64,000 bases of DNA from Bombyx mori (taxonomy: Eukaryota > Arthropoda > Insecta > Lepidoptera > Bombycidae), in assembly GCF_030269925.1 (NCBI RefSeq), contig NC_085117.1, forward strand, positions 3,729,001 through 3,793,000. The letters are read 5' to 3'. How positions within the stretch are numbered: the first letter of the stretch is position 1; each line of letters starts with the position of its first letter. The notes below the pieces were generated by a model, which saw only the letters and a program-made list of their open reading frames with translations, did no database searches and was not told where the DNA came from. The position numbers and the translations under genes were made by a program. Shown here one piece after another: positions 20,338-32,123 of this stretch.

Positions 20338-21242
20338 CGTCGCTGGGCCAGGCGTTGAGCGGTATGGCTACCCCAATTTCAGCGCTTCTTCAGACAGCTC
20401 CTACAATCCCTGTTGCGCCCGTTACTACAGTTCCTGCTGCATCCGGCGCCTCACCTTCGACTGCATCTAGTGCTCCAATTACAGCTGCACCAGGTGCCCC
20501 AACCGCTGCTGCAGCAGATGCTTCGACCACAGCCGCGCCCGGTGCGTCTACCACAGCTGCACCTGGTGCCTCCACCACAGCTGCACCCGGTGCAATAACC
20601 ACAGCTGCACCTGCCGTTACAACCACAGCTGCACCAGGTGCCCCAACCGCTGCTGCAGCAGATGCTTCGACCACAGCTGCACCAGGTGCTTCAACCACAG
20701 CTGCACCGGGTGCCCCAACCGCTGCTGCACAAGATGCTTCGACCACAGCCGCGCCCGGTGCGTCTACCACAGCTGCACCTGGTGCCTCCACCACAGCTGC
20801 ACCCGGTGCAATAACCACAGCTGCACCTGCCGCTACAACCACAGCTGCACCAGGTGCCCCAACCGCTGCTGCAGCAGATGCTTCGACCACAGCTGCACCA
20901 GGTGCTTCAACCACAGCTGCAACAGGTGTTTCAACTACTGCCGCACCTGGTGCCTCTACCACAGCTGCACCAGGTGCTTCAACCACAGCTGCACCGGGTG
21001 CCCCAACCGCTGCTGCACAAGATGCTTCGACCACAGCCGCGCCCGGTGCGTCTACCACAGCTGCACCTGGTGCCTCCACCGCAGCCGCACCCGGTGCAGT
21101 AACCACAGCTGCACCCGTTGCCTCAACCACCGCTGCACCCGGTGCCTCAGTTCCTGTGCCCGCCGTTGCACGCCCCACTGCAGCCCGGGTTCCCCCTTTA
21201 AGAGGACTAATGCAAGGATTTGTGAACAACATTATGGTGTGA
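20338..21242 (+). CDS. Thr/Ala/Pro octapeptide-repeat (mucin-like) protein, terminal exon
   Basis: A TTTTTTTATTATAG acceptor precedes base 20338. The frame (completing a G|CG Ala codon) runs to TGA at 21240-21242, directly followed by AATAAA at 21243. About 300 residues: a short start (SLGQALSGMATPISALLQ), then about 25 degenerate repeats of STTAAPGA with interspersed APTAAAADA units, then PVPAVARPTAARVPPLRGL and a short hydrophobic end. Such Thr/Ala/Pro arrays are usually heavily O-glycosylated secreted mucins. A signal-peptide exon is expected upstream but was not identified. The reverse strand is also open because the GCN codons are symmetric; splice site, polyA signal and composition favour the plus strand. 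Function unknown. Confidence 0.7.
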
Positions 21243-21248
21243 AATAAA
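21243..21248 (+). terminator. Polyadenylation signal AATAAA
   Basis: AATAAA begins at the base after the stop codon of the octapeptide-repeat exon, giving a very short 3' UTR. Confidence 0.55.
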
Positions 21249-21409
21249 CACATTGTGAACAAACAATATTATGATTTAATGACAGGATTAAAAGGAAAAC
21301 CAAATAAAGTCTAAATTCTGTTCTGGCACCTGTAATTTAGGGATAGTAACTTTCAAAGCATTTATGTTACAGTCTAAGTGAAAAACGTATTAAGAGTAAT
21401 ATGAGTTTT

Positions 21410-21652
21410 ACTGGTGGTAGGACTTCTTGTGAGTCCGCACGAGTAGGTACCACCACCCCGCCTATTTCTGCCGTGAAGCAGTAATACGTTTCGGTTTGAA
21501 GGGTGGGGCAGCCGTTGTAACTATACTATGATCATAGAACTTATATCTCAAGGTGGGTGCCGCATTTATGTTGTAGATGTCTATGGGCTCCAGTAACCAC
21601 TTAACACCAGGCGGGCTGTGAGCTCGTCCACCCATATAAGAATAAAAAAACC
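21410..21652 (+). repeat. Bm1 SINE body with A-rich tail
   Basis: Standard body from actggtggtaggacttcttg to gagctcgtccacccatataa, ending gaataaaaaaac. Good sense-orientation copy. Confidence 0.8.
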
Positions 21653-22200
21653 GCACTTACATTAAGGGATATTATTCTGACAGTTTCTGATGCGCTTGTC
21701 TGCATTTCAGTCTGATTATAGATTACAATTTTCCTACAAGACAACTCTTTTTCAAATCGAGTGGCAGATCTCACCCTCATATCTGAGGTTATATTTACTT
21801 TGAAATTCGTTATATTGAATTCGAAAACTGTCGCAAAATTTTTGTTGTCCGTACAATTTTTTATTAACTGTTTCTTCTTCCTATGCTCATTCTCCTGCCC
21901 TTCTGACAGTTACCTGGGGTCGGCGCAACATTATTTCTCCTTCCATACTCCTCTATCACGTCTTCCTCCTCTTATCTTACACAAATCGTCTTTCACGCAA
22001 TCCATACATTTCTTCTTAAGTCTACCTCTTCCTATATAGTCTTCCACATTCATAGTTAACACTCTCTTATCTTCACAATAAAGTCCCTCATTGAGAATGT
22101 AACACAAATATTTTACGGCCGTCACAAAAATACGGTCAAAACTTACAATATTCATACAAAATTATTTGCATCTTAAAAGCAATTTGTTAATAGAGTAGCA
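21653..22200. other. AT-rich intergenic sequence
   Basis: No gene supported. Open frames on both strands are short and pyrimidine-driven (ttcttcttcc, cctcttcct). Confidence 0.35.
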
Positions 22201-22211
22201 AATGAAGACAA

Positions 22212-22625
22212 AAAAATCGGTTGTCTGTAAAGTCGGTTTACTGACGATAGTTGAACGTGACAACGTCATAAGAAAATACTGATGGAATGGTTTCATTTTT
22301 CAATTATCGCAATTATCGTTGCTATAAACAATTGACACCACATTCACTTTTCACTGAACTTCTTATTTGACGAAAACATGTAAATGTATTATTGTATAGC
22401 AGCTGTCCACGCGGATGCATCGCTCACTCAAGTAGGAGAGAGACAGATGTCGAACGCTGCCGAACGCGGAGGCCGATTGTGCCTCTTTGTCGCTCGTTGC
22501 GCGCTCTCGCTTGCACTTCAAGCCTTACATCGAACGCCTCAGAGCGAGGTAACGCCGCATGAGTCATGGTTTTTCGTGCGTGGAGCCGGCTCCATCGAAT
22601 TATAAGACGTTGTCACGTCAAAAAA
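22212..22625 (+). mobile_element. MITE-D copy (longest)
   Basis: Begins aatcggttgtctgtaaagtc, contains gttgaacgtgacaacgtcat and ends attataagacgttgtcacgtc. Inner ends form an inverted pair around gacaacgtc. Related copies are at 28.09-28.31 and 31.76-32.06 kb. No ORF, so non-autonomous; superfamily unknown. Confidence 0.6.
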
Positions 22626-22719
22626 TTTATTTATTGCAATTTTAACGCCATGTAAAACTAAACTTGACCATGATGAAACATGAGTTTCTCGCCGGACCTG
22701 ATCATCTTATTTCATCGGA

Positions 22720-22990
22720 TTCTATAATATCGTTTTTACCATCGCACGGATTGTGGCCACCAGAGTAGAGTTGATCCATACTGCCTTCATCCACAGTTCG
22801 TTTCCAGAGAGTCTGCCATATACCATACGGTTTTGAAATGAGCACCCCTCTACGCTGCTTCTCGAGCGTGATAACATGTCCTTCTTTATAGCAGATAGCG
22901 GCTGGTATTGATGGCGTCCAGTGACGGCAACCATTCACCATCACATGGAAGGTAGGTTAGTCGGCCAACAAGGGCAAAGATAAATAAAAA
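22720..22990 (+). repeat. Jockey-like LINE 3' end (family C)
   Basis: Sense copy with text related to the 25.6-kb copy in reverse, ending aagggcaaagataaataaaaa. Diverged. Confidence 0.55.
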
Positions 22991-22994
22991 AACT

Positions 22995-23125
22995 TGAGTG
23001 GGTCGCACGGCTCTTGCCACCAAATATAAACAAACTCTCTTACACTAAGTCTGTGAGCTTGCCTACAAGTCAGAGCGTAGCTGTAATAGCGCGTTAGGCT
23101 ACCAGCAAATATGAGTGTTAAAAAA
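22995..23125 (+). repeat. Repeat family B, degraded 3' end
   Basis: gtgggtcgcacggctcttgc through aggctaccagcaaatatgag and an A-run. Confidence 0.45.
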
Positions 23126-23730
23126 ACGTCAGGAACACATTCTCACAGAGACTAGCAAATAAAATTTGGTTATACTTCAATTGAGGCTTCGAAATACTCC
23201 AGAATGGCTTTGCATTACATTGCTTTAAAATTCTTCATAATATAATATTATATATATAGATAGATATTATAAATTTTATAATAATATAAAATTCATAATA
23301 TATAAAATATTCATAATTTATTATCATCCATTCTGTGCATCGAATATACACATAATAATAAATCGAATGCAAAGTTTCGGAGCAAAACAGAAAACACAAC
23401 AATAATGTCTGATATATTATCTATTCCTCCTTGAATTGATTGTAAAGTTTTTTATTGTACATTAAATATTTCAACCTTGTTAGAGGTTGTGTTTTATGCA
23501 AGCCTATTTGTATGCACAGCTGTTGGCAGGTATATTTATACGAACAAAGAAAAGCTAAACAAACAGTTTTAATAAATAAAGAGAAACTTCTTGTCTCACA
23601 TGTGCATTATAGATTAATTTTTATTTTCCTTTCAATTTGCGAACCGTCTCGCGGTCTAGACCAGTAGGCGGAAGCCAGTGGCTCTCTGACTTTTTTATTT
23701 TAATTTTTTTATTGCTGAGATGTGTGTGTG
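23126..23730. other. AT-rich intergenic sequence
   Basis: Very AT-rich, with tatatatagatagatatta-type low complexity near 23250. No gene is seen. Confidence 0.4.
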
Positions 23731-23732
23731 TG

Positions 23733-23940
23733 ACGAGCTCACAGCCCACCTGGTGTTAAGTGGTTACTGAAGCCCATAGACATTTACAACGTAAATGCGC
23801 CACCCACCTTGAGTTATAAGTTCCAAGGTCTCAGTATAGTTACAACGGCTGCCCCACCCTTAATACGAGAGTAGATGTCTATGGGCTCCAGTAACCACTT
23901 AACACCAGGTGGGCTGTGAGCTCGTCCACCCAATTAAGCA
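23733..23940. repeat. Bm1 foldback pair
   Basis: 23733-23865 is the Bm1 3' body in reverse, and 23873-23940 is the same 3' end in forward orientation, so the last 65 or so bases form an inverted repeat around a short loop. Followed by a MITE-E end fragment (aagcgaaatgtcgctta...cactcctcgatatga) to about 23990. Confidence 0.7.
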
Positions 23941-23999
23941 AAAAAATTAAGCGAAATGTCGCTTAAAACTTAAATAGTCTTTCACTCCTCGATATGAAT

Positions 24000-24835
24000 G
24001 ATTCTTGTGAATGCCAAGGTTGCTCACCACTAGCTTAGGCTTGACAGTGTCCATGACGGTGCACATCTAGAGACATATAACCATATAGTACATAAGATCC
24101 TATTATTATTATTATTAAATTCTTTATTTCAGATAATAATCCATATAAATGTTAGTAACAGTTCTTTCTTAAAAATTATGATTTAAAAAAGTCCTATGAT
24201 TCGTCTAAAAAAAACACAAAATTGTTTATTTATTATTTATTTCCTTATACACTAACGTCATAGGTATCATATAACTATTTTGTTTACAATAATAATATGT
24301 AGATGCGTAACTACATAGTATAATAATATAATAATATACTGCCTAGTAATAAATACAATCTTTGAAAAAGATAGAATTATCAACGTAACATTGTTTTTAA
24401 ATTAATAACAACCGAGGTACGAAGGATTTGAGTTTTGATTTTGACGAATAAAATTTATTAGTTACCACATTCTTCAAGAGCATAACGAATTTTTTTTCTC
24501 CCTCGCACCTCGTACAACGAACAAAGAAAGCAACTAACAAAAAAACATAACGTAACATAGTCAAAGACTTACTTTTAAATACTTAAAATTCTATGTTTTC
24601 TTCTTCTTTTTTTTATAATTCTAAATTTCCTCTAAATTGTTTCGTAATAATAAATAAATAAAAACGGGTTTTACCGACGAAAAAAAATTATGAATAAAAT
24701 ATATGAAGATACATACTATAAACGAAGATAATATAAAGAAATCTTAAATTATAAATAAATATACTTGTATGTACATATGTAGTCAGACTAGGATGAAAAA
24801 AACGGGATAAGGTATTTCACTTCGGTACACGCGTT
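24000..24835. other. AT-rich intergenic sequence
   Basis: Contains tattattattattattaaa low complexity near 24102. No gene, SINE or LINE text was recognised. Confidence 0.4.
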
Positions 24836-24842
24836 TTATTTG

Positions 24843-25133
24843 ACGCGATTAAAACTAATTTTACGGTTTAATTTCGCTTTTTTTTTTACTGTCATTAAAT
24901 TATTTCCGACGCTTCGAGATTCCCACAGATTTCGTGGCCAGAGGCGACTCATAGACATTTGAAGGTTCTATTAGCACAAAACAGAACGAAACGCCGGAAA
25001 TTCTACTAATGTTATTTAAAATGCGAGATTAAACCGTAAATTTACTTTTAATTACGTATACGATTTTAGATTAAAAATCAGTGACGCGTTCTTTTAATTA
25101 AAATTAGTTTTACGGTTTAATCTCGCGCGTTTG
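24843..25133. repeat. Three-copy motif region (ACGGTTTAATYTCGC)
   Basis: The motif ttttacggtttaatttcgc lies at about 24861-24879 (+), its reverse gcgagattaaaccgtaaa at 25022 (-), and ttttacggtttaatctcgc at about 25112 (+). The flanks attaaaactaa and aattaaaattag also match. It could be the terminal/subterminal structure of a small DNA transposon; no TSD could be assigned. Confidence 0.4.
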
Positions 25134-25595
25134 AAATTCTTTAAAGTTCTGGTCTTTAAGTTTGTTTCGTAACATAACATTGAATTTGAATGGGGCTGAG
25201 ACGCGCTTAGAAGATTTTTTCGCTTCAAACTAATTAATACAACACAACATTATGGACGGTAGAAAATATAAATATAATATTCGTAAGAATGAAAAAAGAT
25301 TCAATACGTTTTTTTTTTCTAGATCAAGACCTAGGGTTGGATCGCGTAAATTTAAAATCGATTTGCATTGATGAATTTGATTATAATCTTAGCAACACTT
25401 CGAAAGTGAAGCCTTCAGATGACGTGTTATGAATCGTGAAACTTACTACACGTTCTATTAGCTTGAGTTAAACTTTACCGACTTAAAGATCAACTTGTCA
25501 AAAGTAAATGATTCTATGTCTGATTCTAGTCCGAAAGGCTTGTATTGAAATAAGTAAATTTAATTGAAAAAAAGTTGTATTTTTTAATACGGCTT
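25134..25595. other. AT-rich intergenic sequence
   Basis: No gene or repeat recognised. Confidence 0.35.
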
Positions 25596-25965
25596 TTTTT
25601 TATTGCCTGTGTAGGCAGACGAGCATACGGCCCGCCTGATGGTGAGTAGTTACCGTCGCCCACGGACTTCAGCAATGCCAGGGGCAGAGCCAAGCCGCTG
25701 TTTACCGTTAAGTACTTTCCCACAAGCCTCGTTTGAAGAAGGTCATGTCATACCGCTTGGGAAACACCGTGGAGGGGAGCTCATTCCAAAGCCGGATGGT
25801 ACGTGGCAAAAAAGGTCTCTGGAAGCGCACTGTGGATGACCGCAGTGTCTCCAGGTAGTATGGATGAACTCTACTCCGGTGGCGGGCGGTGTGATGGTAA
25901 AAACGTGATCATAGTATCATCTCAAACAGTTCCTTACAGCACTCCCTTTCGACATAAAACAATGA
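25596..25965 (-). repeat. Jockey-like LINE 3' end (family C)
   Basis: In reverse it decodes to the RT tail ending [14 protein letters not shown] followed by ...cctacacaggcaataaaaaaa. Includes the conserved ccggatggtacgtggcaaaa. 5'-truncated insertion. Confidence 0.75.
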
Positions 25966-25975
25966 AACTTTGATG

Positions 25976-26235
25976 ACTGACTCGGTGGTGACTTAGCGAC
26001 TTTAACTGTTGCGCTGAGGGTCGTAGGTTCGATCCCCACATCGGGCAAACTTTTGTATGATAAACAGGCTAATTTGCTCTTTGTTTGAGCGTTTATTATC
26101 TATATATGTCTATATTTATGCATTTATCAGTATGTTTGATGGTTTCTGGTACCTATAATAGAGGAAATTTTAATTGAAACTGGATGATCGTGAGTAATTT
26201 GTTCCCAGTTATTTATTATTATTATAAAACTTAGT
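25976..26235 (+). repeat. tRNA-derived SINE, diverged
   Basis: Reads gactgactcggtggtgactt, then cgtaggttcgatccccacat (B box), then gtttattatctatatat. Forward relative of the 15.9-16.1 kb copy. Confidence 0.55.
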
Positions 26236-28085
26236 ACTTCAGTCAGTTCAACAACTAGACATGGCGATCCGAAAGTTATCTACAAAAACAAACAATTATA
26301 CTCGTAGTAACGATATTAAATTTACACGCCACAACCCCTAATTAGTTTTAAGTTAAATTTTAAAGATACATGTCACTCATAGCACCCATTTTGAACGCAA
26401 GCCTGCCTAATCAAGTTTCCGTTCAAAAGATTGAGCGAAGCAATTGTCAAACTTCTCCTTGGATATATTAATCGAACGCTACTAATTCCCTTTACGAATT
26501 AAATACAGAAATGAGCCGGTCTAATCAGGACGTAAAATAACAGATAAGAATGATTTTGGTTAGTTTAAATTCAAAGGTTAACTCTTTGGTTCTTGTTCAC
26601 ATGACGCTCATCTTCATTGATGCTTTTGTCATGCCCACGAATTGTTTATTACCAGCACAACCGTTCCGCAAACCGGCACTTTCCCTTGAACGAGCTGGTA
26701 ACATCTACTGTGTATATAAAAAAAACAAAAATGTGCGTATCGGGACGCCCGACAGAAGTGATAACTTAAACTAATCTAAGTTGAACTATTTAATATTGAA
26801 ATTGTTTAACTTGAGAAAAGCTTAGGTTATTACTTAAGCTTTATATGGTATATTAATATGGTAATGTAAAGAAAATTGTAATATAAATTGATCAAGGTAT
26901 ATAAATCGTTAGGAGTTACATCCGTTCTCATCTTCTCTTTCTCTCATCGCTACCGTGTGCGAGAGAGAAAGAGAAGCCAGACAGACTGGCGCCGTAACGC
27001 GTTACGTAACGAAGCGATCTTCCCTCCCATAAGAAGTTATCACCTCAAAAGTTGATGAGTGTTGTGTATGTTGTGATTGTCCTTGAAAAATGTCCGGTCA
27101 TTACCTGAACTAAATTTTTTTCCGGCGCGCTTAGGGAAACGATTCAAAATGAATTACACAAATGATTACATTGTTAGAACAGTGTATAAAGATTTTTATG
27201 AGTAAAATTGTATTGCGACGAATGGATTTTGTAAAAGTTCGTGAACAATTCAATTGCGTCAACGAAGTGTAACTTCTTAGATGTTTACGTGAGTGCCTAC
27301 CCGGCTTTATATTACGCTAGTCAAGCAAAAGGACTTAAATGCTTTGCGACTGTAGTAACTTTCAACTTCGAATATCAAACTACCGTCATTGTCACGTAAT
27401 CCATCATATTCCACAATAAAAAGCTTAATAAACAAAACAATCACATTCATGTCTCATTTTACCATTCTAAAAGCTCACCAAGGAGATGTTTGACAAAAAA
27501 TTAACTCCGCGGGTAGAAAACAAAAAAAAATATTCAAAAACTCCGAACTAGCAGTACGTAAAATAAAGACACACCACACGACTATTGCGTATTAATTATT
27601 GCTGACGTTACATTGTTTACACGATATTGTGGACACCAATACGACATGCGTCCTGTGGCACATAAAACACTTTTTTGTTGTTGTATTAAATATTGTTGTA
27701 CGTTTTCCATTGCGCGCACACCACCATTTCGACTTCCGTCACCGTTTACAATACGATGAATGGATACGAATTCAATTCAACTCACTACGCGGGTATTTCG
27801 AAGAAAAAAACGGAAATCTTTAAAAGCGATTTTATCTTATTTTCGAAATATCGACGCCATTTTAGTTAGTGAATAGGCATTCGAAGTTGAATCGAATGAA
27901 ATTGCCTCGTAATAGTAATGTCGCTGCCGTGTTATAGGCATTAACCACGCTGTACACAGAGCCGTGAAGACGTCTGCATTTAAATAAGTACAAAGGGGAA
28001 TATAATTAAAAATATACCTCAATACTTTTGACACAGGATTGCATTTACGATGTAGGGTATATGACGACTCCAGTGATTAACAAGA
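26236..28085. other. Intergenic sequence, no gene supported
   Basis: About 1.85 kb with no convincing ORF, splice pattern or repeat family. A purine-rich cgagagagaaagagaagcc with a matching upstream pyrimidine run (tctctttctctca) forms a potential stem at about 26935-26976. A palindromic cgttacgtaacg is at about 26999-27010. Confidence 0.35.
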
Positions 28086-28316
28086 AAAAAAATTGGTTGT
28101 CTGTAAAGTCGGTTTACGGATGATACGTTTTACGTGATAACGTCAGTAGCAGAACCATTCGAACTGCTAGCTCTGACGTCACGCGAGAAGAGAGATAAAT
28201 GTGTCACAAGCTAACGCTTGTTTCGCGCTCTCGCTTGCACGGTCAGACGGAACGTGACACTTTTTCGTGTGAGCGGCCGGTGTACATCGATTAATAAGAC
28301 GTTATCACGTCAAAAA
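28086..28316 (+). mobile_element. MITE-D copy
   Basis: Begins attggttgtctgtaaagtcg and ends aataagacgttatcacgtca, internally shorter than the 22.2-kb copy and diverged. Confidence 0.55.
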
Positions 28317-30590
28317 GATAATATTTTAGCGGTGACGCTAAGCATTCACTGCCGGGTGGGCCGATGCCTCCTCCGCCTGTCAATAATAATAACGCTGTCA
28401 ATTTATAGCTTTAAAAGTTCCGTGTTCAGCTTTCAGGGAACGGGTGGTGTTCAACGCCTATTCAGTAACTGTTTAATTAACTCTATAACATAATTATAGA
28501 CCACATCGCATCGTTGTTCACAAATGAAAAACTATACAATACAATATCCACTAATAAAAGAAAATCTAAACATTTAATCACGAACAGACAGACATCGAAA
28601 AACCTACTAATCGATTGGAGTCGGTTATGTTTTTCGATAAAACTTTAATCTTTGACAGATGTGACACATGTCAAAATATTAACACGTCATAGATCCCACT
28701 GTCCAACCAACGGAAGGGATTCGATCATTTTATTATATAATGCAAGAGATAAATCGACTTAAAAATTCGCTGTGTTTATCAAAATAATTTGTCACATTAC
28801 GACGTCACTAGTCAGTGATCCAAACTTATAGCATCTTCGGACAAGTCATAATCTCGAAACCTGGTTTTGAAGTCACCAAGTGAAATATGCCAATCGCTAA
28901 ATGTTGAAATTTGTTTTAAAAATAAAATTTATCATTATAGACACTATGATTTAATTGATTCGTATTGTGATTGCTTCGAATTATCAAATGAATCAAATCC
29001 GGTATTAGTTATAGTCTAAAAACAAAATACTCTCAAATTTTCTCAAAAAAAAAATTAATACCGTAAGTCTAAATTGTTGGAGAGTCATCACGTTCCAGTG
29101 GTAACACCCAAAAAACTGACTAGGAAGAGGGTAGTCAGATTTGTCTGCTCCTAACATCCTTAGATCCGCAGTCTGCCTGCGACCGTAGCGCGCGCAACAC
29201 GTCCCAAATATCGGGAACACATTAAAACTAAAAATCGTGGCAAGAACCAGTTAAATAATAGTATTTATAGTAATCACTAGATCTTGTAGGTATGATTACT
29301 GGCTGAATTTTTTTCAATCATGATTTTGGTCCGGCCATTTACATTAGTACTAATTCGAATCATTTTTATCATTTTGGGAGTGATTTTAATTTTGAATTAA
29401 ATAATCTTTAGAACGATCTTTATTGTAAATAAATTAATTTATGGACAGTCATCGTCATCGATTTTATCGGCAGACACAAAGATATTCCTTATACATGGTT
29501 ATTGCCTTTTATAACAACACCAATGTGTGCCGTGGATTCGTTTATGAAATTTAAAAACAACCGACTCCAATCAGAAAGAGACGAAAGAAATAAGAAAGAA
29601 AGAAAAAAAAACTAAAATGGGGACTAAAATATCCGTACATCGATTTTTATATATTTCAAAAAATATTATCACGTTTTTCACTATCACGATGGTCATATTC
29701 TTTAAAAGTTTTTTTTTTCAATGTGATATAACGCGGTATTTATTCAAGCACGCGACCGTCATTGTACAATCCGAACTACGAAACAACAAAAAAATCTAGC
29801 ATACTCTAAGACGAAATATGAAATTACTACAAGAGGATCAATGGAATACAGATATCGACGTAATTATATTGCACATTTCTGTTTAATATTTGGCCTTAAA
29901 TTATATAGAGTGGCTAATGTCATAGACAATCCTGGGGGGCACAACCAAAGACCCTTTCCAAACCACGTTTGTAGAAGGATATTTCATCGCGACGTGCTAA
30001 CCCCGAGAATGCCCGTTCGATTGACAGCTGTCTAACCTGACAGCTGTCATTTAAGATTATTTCTTAAATAGACATGTGTATTCCAAGGAACCTCAACACA
30101 TAAGAACAAAAGAACACAGAGTATTATCTAATCACGTCTAATACCTACATTCTTCAGAGCTCTGTATTTTATTATTATTTGCCAGACATAAAAAACACAG
30201 ACTGACAAGTGGAGTGACAGAGATCTCCCGGTATCGTCACTCGAGGTCATTTGAGAAGTAAAAAACAAATTCTTCTTGATTCTAGAAATATCTAGAACTT
30301 TAAATTACAAACTTGGGAACGTTGATTTTTTTTCACTCTAGAAATTTCAAACGCATACAGAGCTCGAAGAAGTTCAATTTAGAATCGTCCTTTAAGGATA
30401 CAATTTTTTTTTAAATAAGTCTGAGAAATTGGTGTTATCAATTTTAAGTAGGGGGAGAATGGATTTTCGATTCTGTTATAACAAAAAAACAATACGTTTG
30501 GCACTTTTCATATTGAGAATGGTATTGCAAAGGATTCCAAAGGTTTATCTGGATAATTATTTAATCTCGCGTTTATTGTTTTATCGCAGC
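28317..30590. other. Intergenic sequence with scattered old repeat text
   Basis: 29095-29220 (gggtagtcagatttgtctgc, tcctaacatccttagatccg) resembles family F text. The rest is AT-rich without a supported gene. Confidence 0.35.
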
Positions 30591-30594
30591 TTAG

Positions 30595-30756
30595 CTGCAG
30601 CTAGATGTTCCTATGATAGATTCTGCAAAGCACTGCTCTTGCTAGGGCCAGTGTTGGCAACACCTCCGGTTTGAGCCCCGAGAGCTCACCTGCATGCTAA
30701 GGTAAACCTGATATATTCTCTCAAGGCTATCAGCATAGGTAGGAAAAAAGAAAAGG
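30595..30756 (+). repeat. Repeat family B, 3' part
   Basis: gatagattctgcaaagcact, gctcttgctagggccagtgt, then atcagcataggtaggaaaaa. Confidence 0.65.
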
Positions 30757-31610
30757 TGCCCTCTAGAAACGCTCCACAATGCATGCCATGAAATATTTAC
30801 AACTAAAAATGTTTTAAATAACCCAACCACGTTTCTGTTTTAATTATTCAACATTGCAGTGCGAACGTGACCTAACAAATGACGTCATACGTGGGTTCAC
30901 GAACTTCGCATTCGCTGTAATTTTAAAAAGACAGTTTTAACGTAAAATCGTGGTGCTTCTCAAATTTGTTATATAATAACTATTGTCTCTAATACACATT
31001 ACCAATCATTGCAATACCATTCTTTATATTCTGTGACGCATTCACTACGAAACATGAGATACACAGGTCATATAAGATACATAAGGCATCGAGTTAATGT
31101 AGAATCGAGAGGATGAGACTACGATCAATGTCGGACGTGAATTTCAAATAATGATTGACCCTTCATAATTGCTTGGGCTGCGATCGACGCGAATTATAAT
31201 CGTCAAGCTAAGTGTGTGACTGCAAAGATCCTAAGCCGATTTTTCTTTAAATTTTTTATATAAATAATCGTTTATATAAAAATAGTTTATAGAAATAAGA
31301 AAGAGAGGGGAAACTTGCAACTTTAAAAGTATTAAATGCTAACAATGTGTTTTGGTTTCTTGAATATTTATTTTTCATTTAATCGATTTAATTTCGAGTC
31401 TATTCTTGAAATATACATCCTTTATCACTTTTCTTTACTTAGATGATGCATCTCAATCGTCATTCAAGTTCAATAAATCGCGATCCTAACAAATATCGGA
31501 CTTTAGTTAGTGATTGGTGTGACAGAGACAGCGCTATACGAAGCCGGAATTAGCCGATTGTCTCTTTCTCGAAGGTCGAAGTGCGATGTTTGTCGTCGGG
31601 TACTGTATTA
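30757..31610. other. AT-rich intergenic sequence
   Basis: No gene or repeat family recognised. Confidence 0.35.
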
Positions 31611-31611
31611 T

Positions 31612-32123
31612 GTCGAGGGGTGAAAGAGTGTTTGATTTAAGTGACATTTTTGCAACATTACAGGAGGGCCATTTAAAGGTTAAATTTTGGAAAAAATACC
31701 ACAATTAAATAAATTTTTCAGTTATTTGAATGAAGTAAATTTAATTAAGTTCAATTAAAAAAAATCGGTTGTCTGTAAAGTCGGTTTACTGACGATAGTT
31801 GAACGTGACGACGTCATAAGAAAATACTGATGGAATGGTTTCATTTTTGTATAGCAGCTGTCCACGCGGATGCATCGCTCACTCAAATAGGAGAGAGACA
31901 GATGTCGAACGCTGCCGAACGCGGAGGCCGATTGTGCCTCTTTGTCGCTCGTTGCGCGCTCTCGCTTGCACTTCAAGCCTTAAATGGAACGCCTCAATGA
32001 GTCATGTTTTTTCGTGCGTGCAGCCGGCTCCATCGAATTATAAGACGTTGTCACGTCAAAAAGGACTTTTAATTGCAAAGATAAATGTCGCCTAAACCAA
32101 ATATCCTTACACTTTTCGATGTA
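31612..32123 (+). mobile_element. MITE-E split by MITE-D
   Basis: 31612-31756 is the left part of MITE-E (tcgaggggtgaaagagtg, agtgacatttttgcaac, caggagggccatttaaa). 32063-32123 is its right part (gacttttaattgcaaagata, aatgtcgcctaaac, cttacacttttcgat). Between them (31757-32062) lies a complete MITE-D. D therefore inserted after E, though about 30 bp of E's middle is missing. Confidence 0.6.

Noticed and set aside
20390..21262. 290-codon minus-strand frame (Gly/Ala/Val-rich)
   Set aside because: A mirror of the GCN-rich plus-strand array; plus strand has the splice acceptor and polyA signal.
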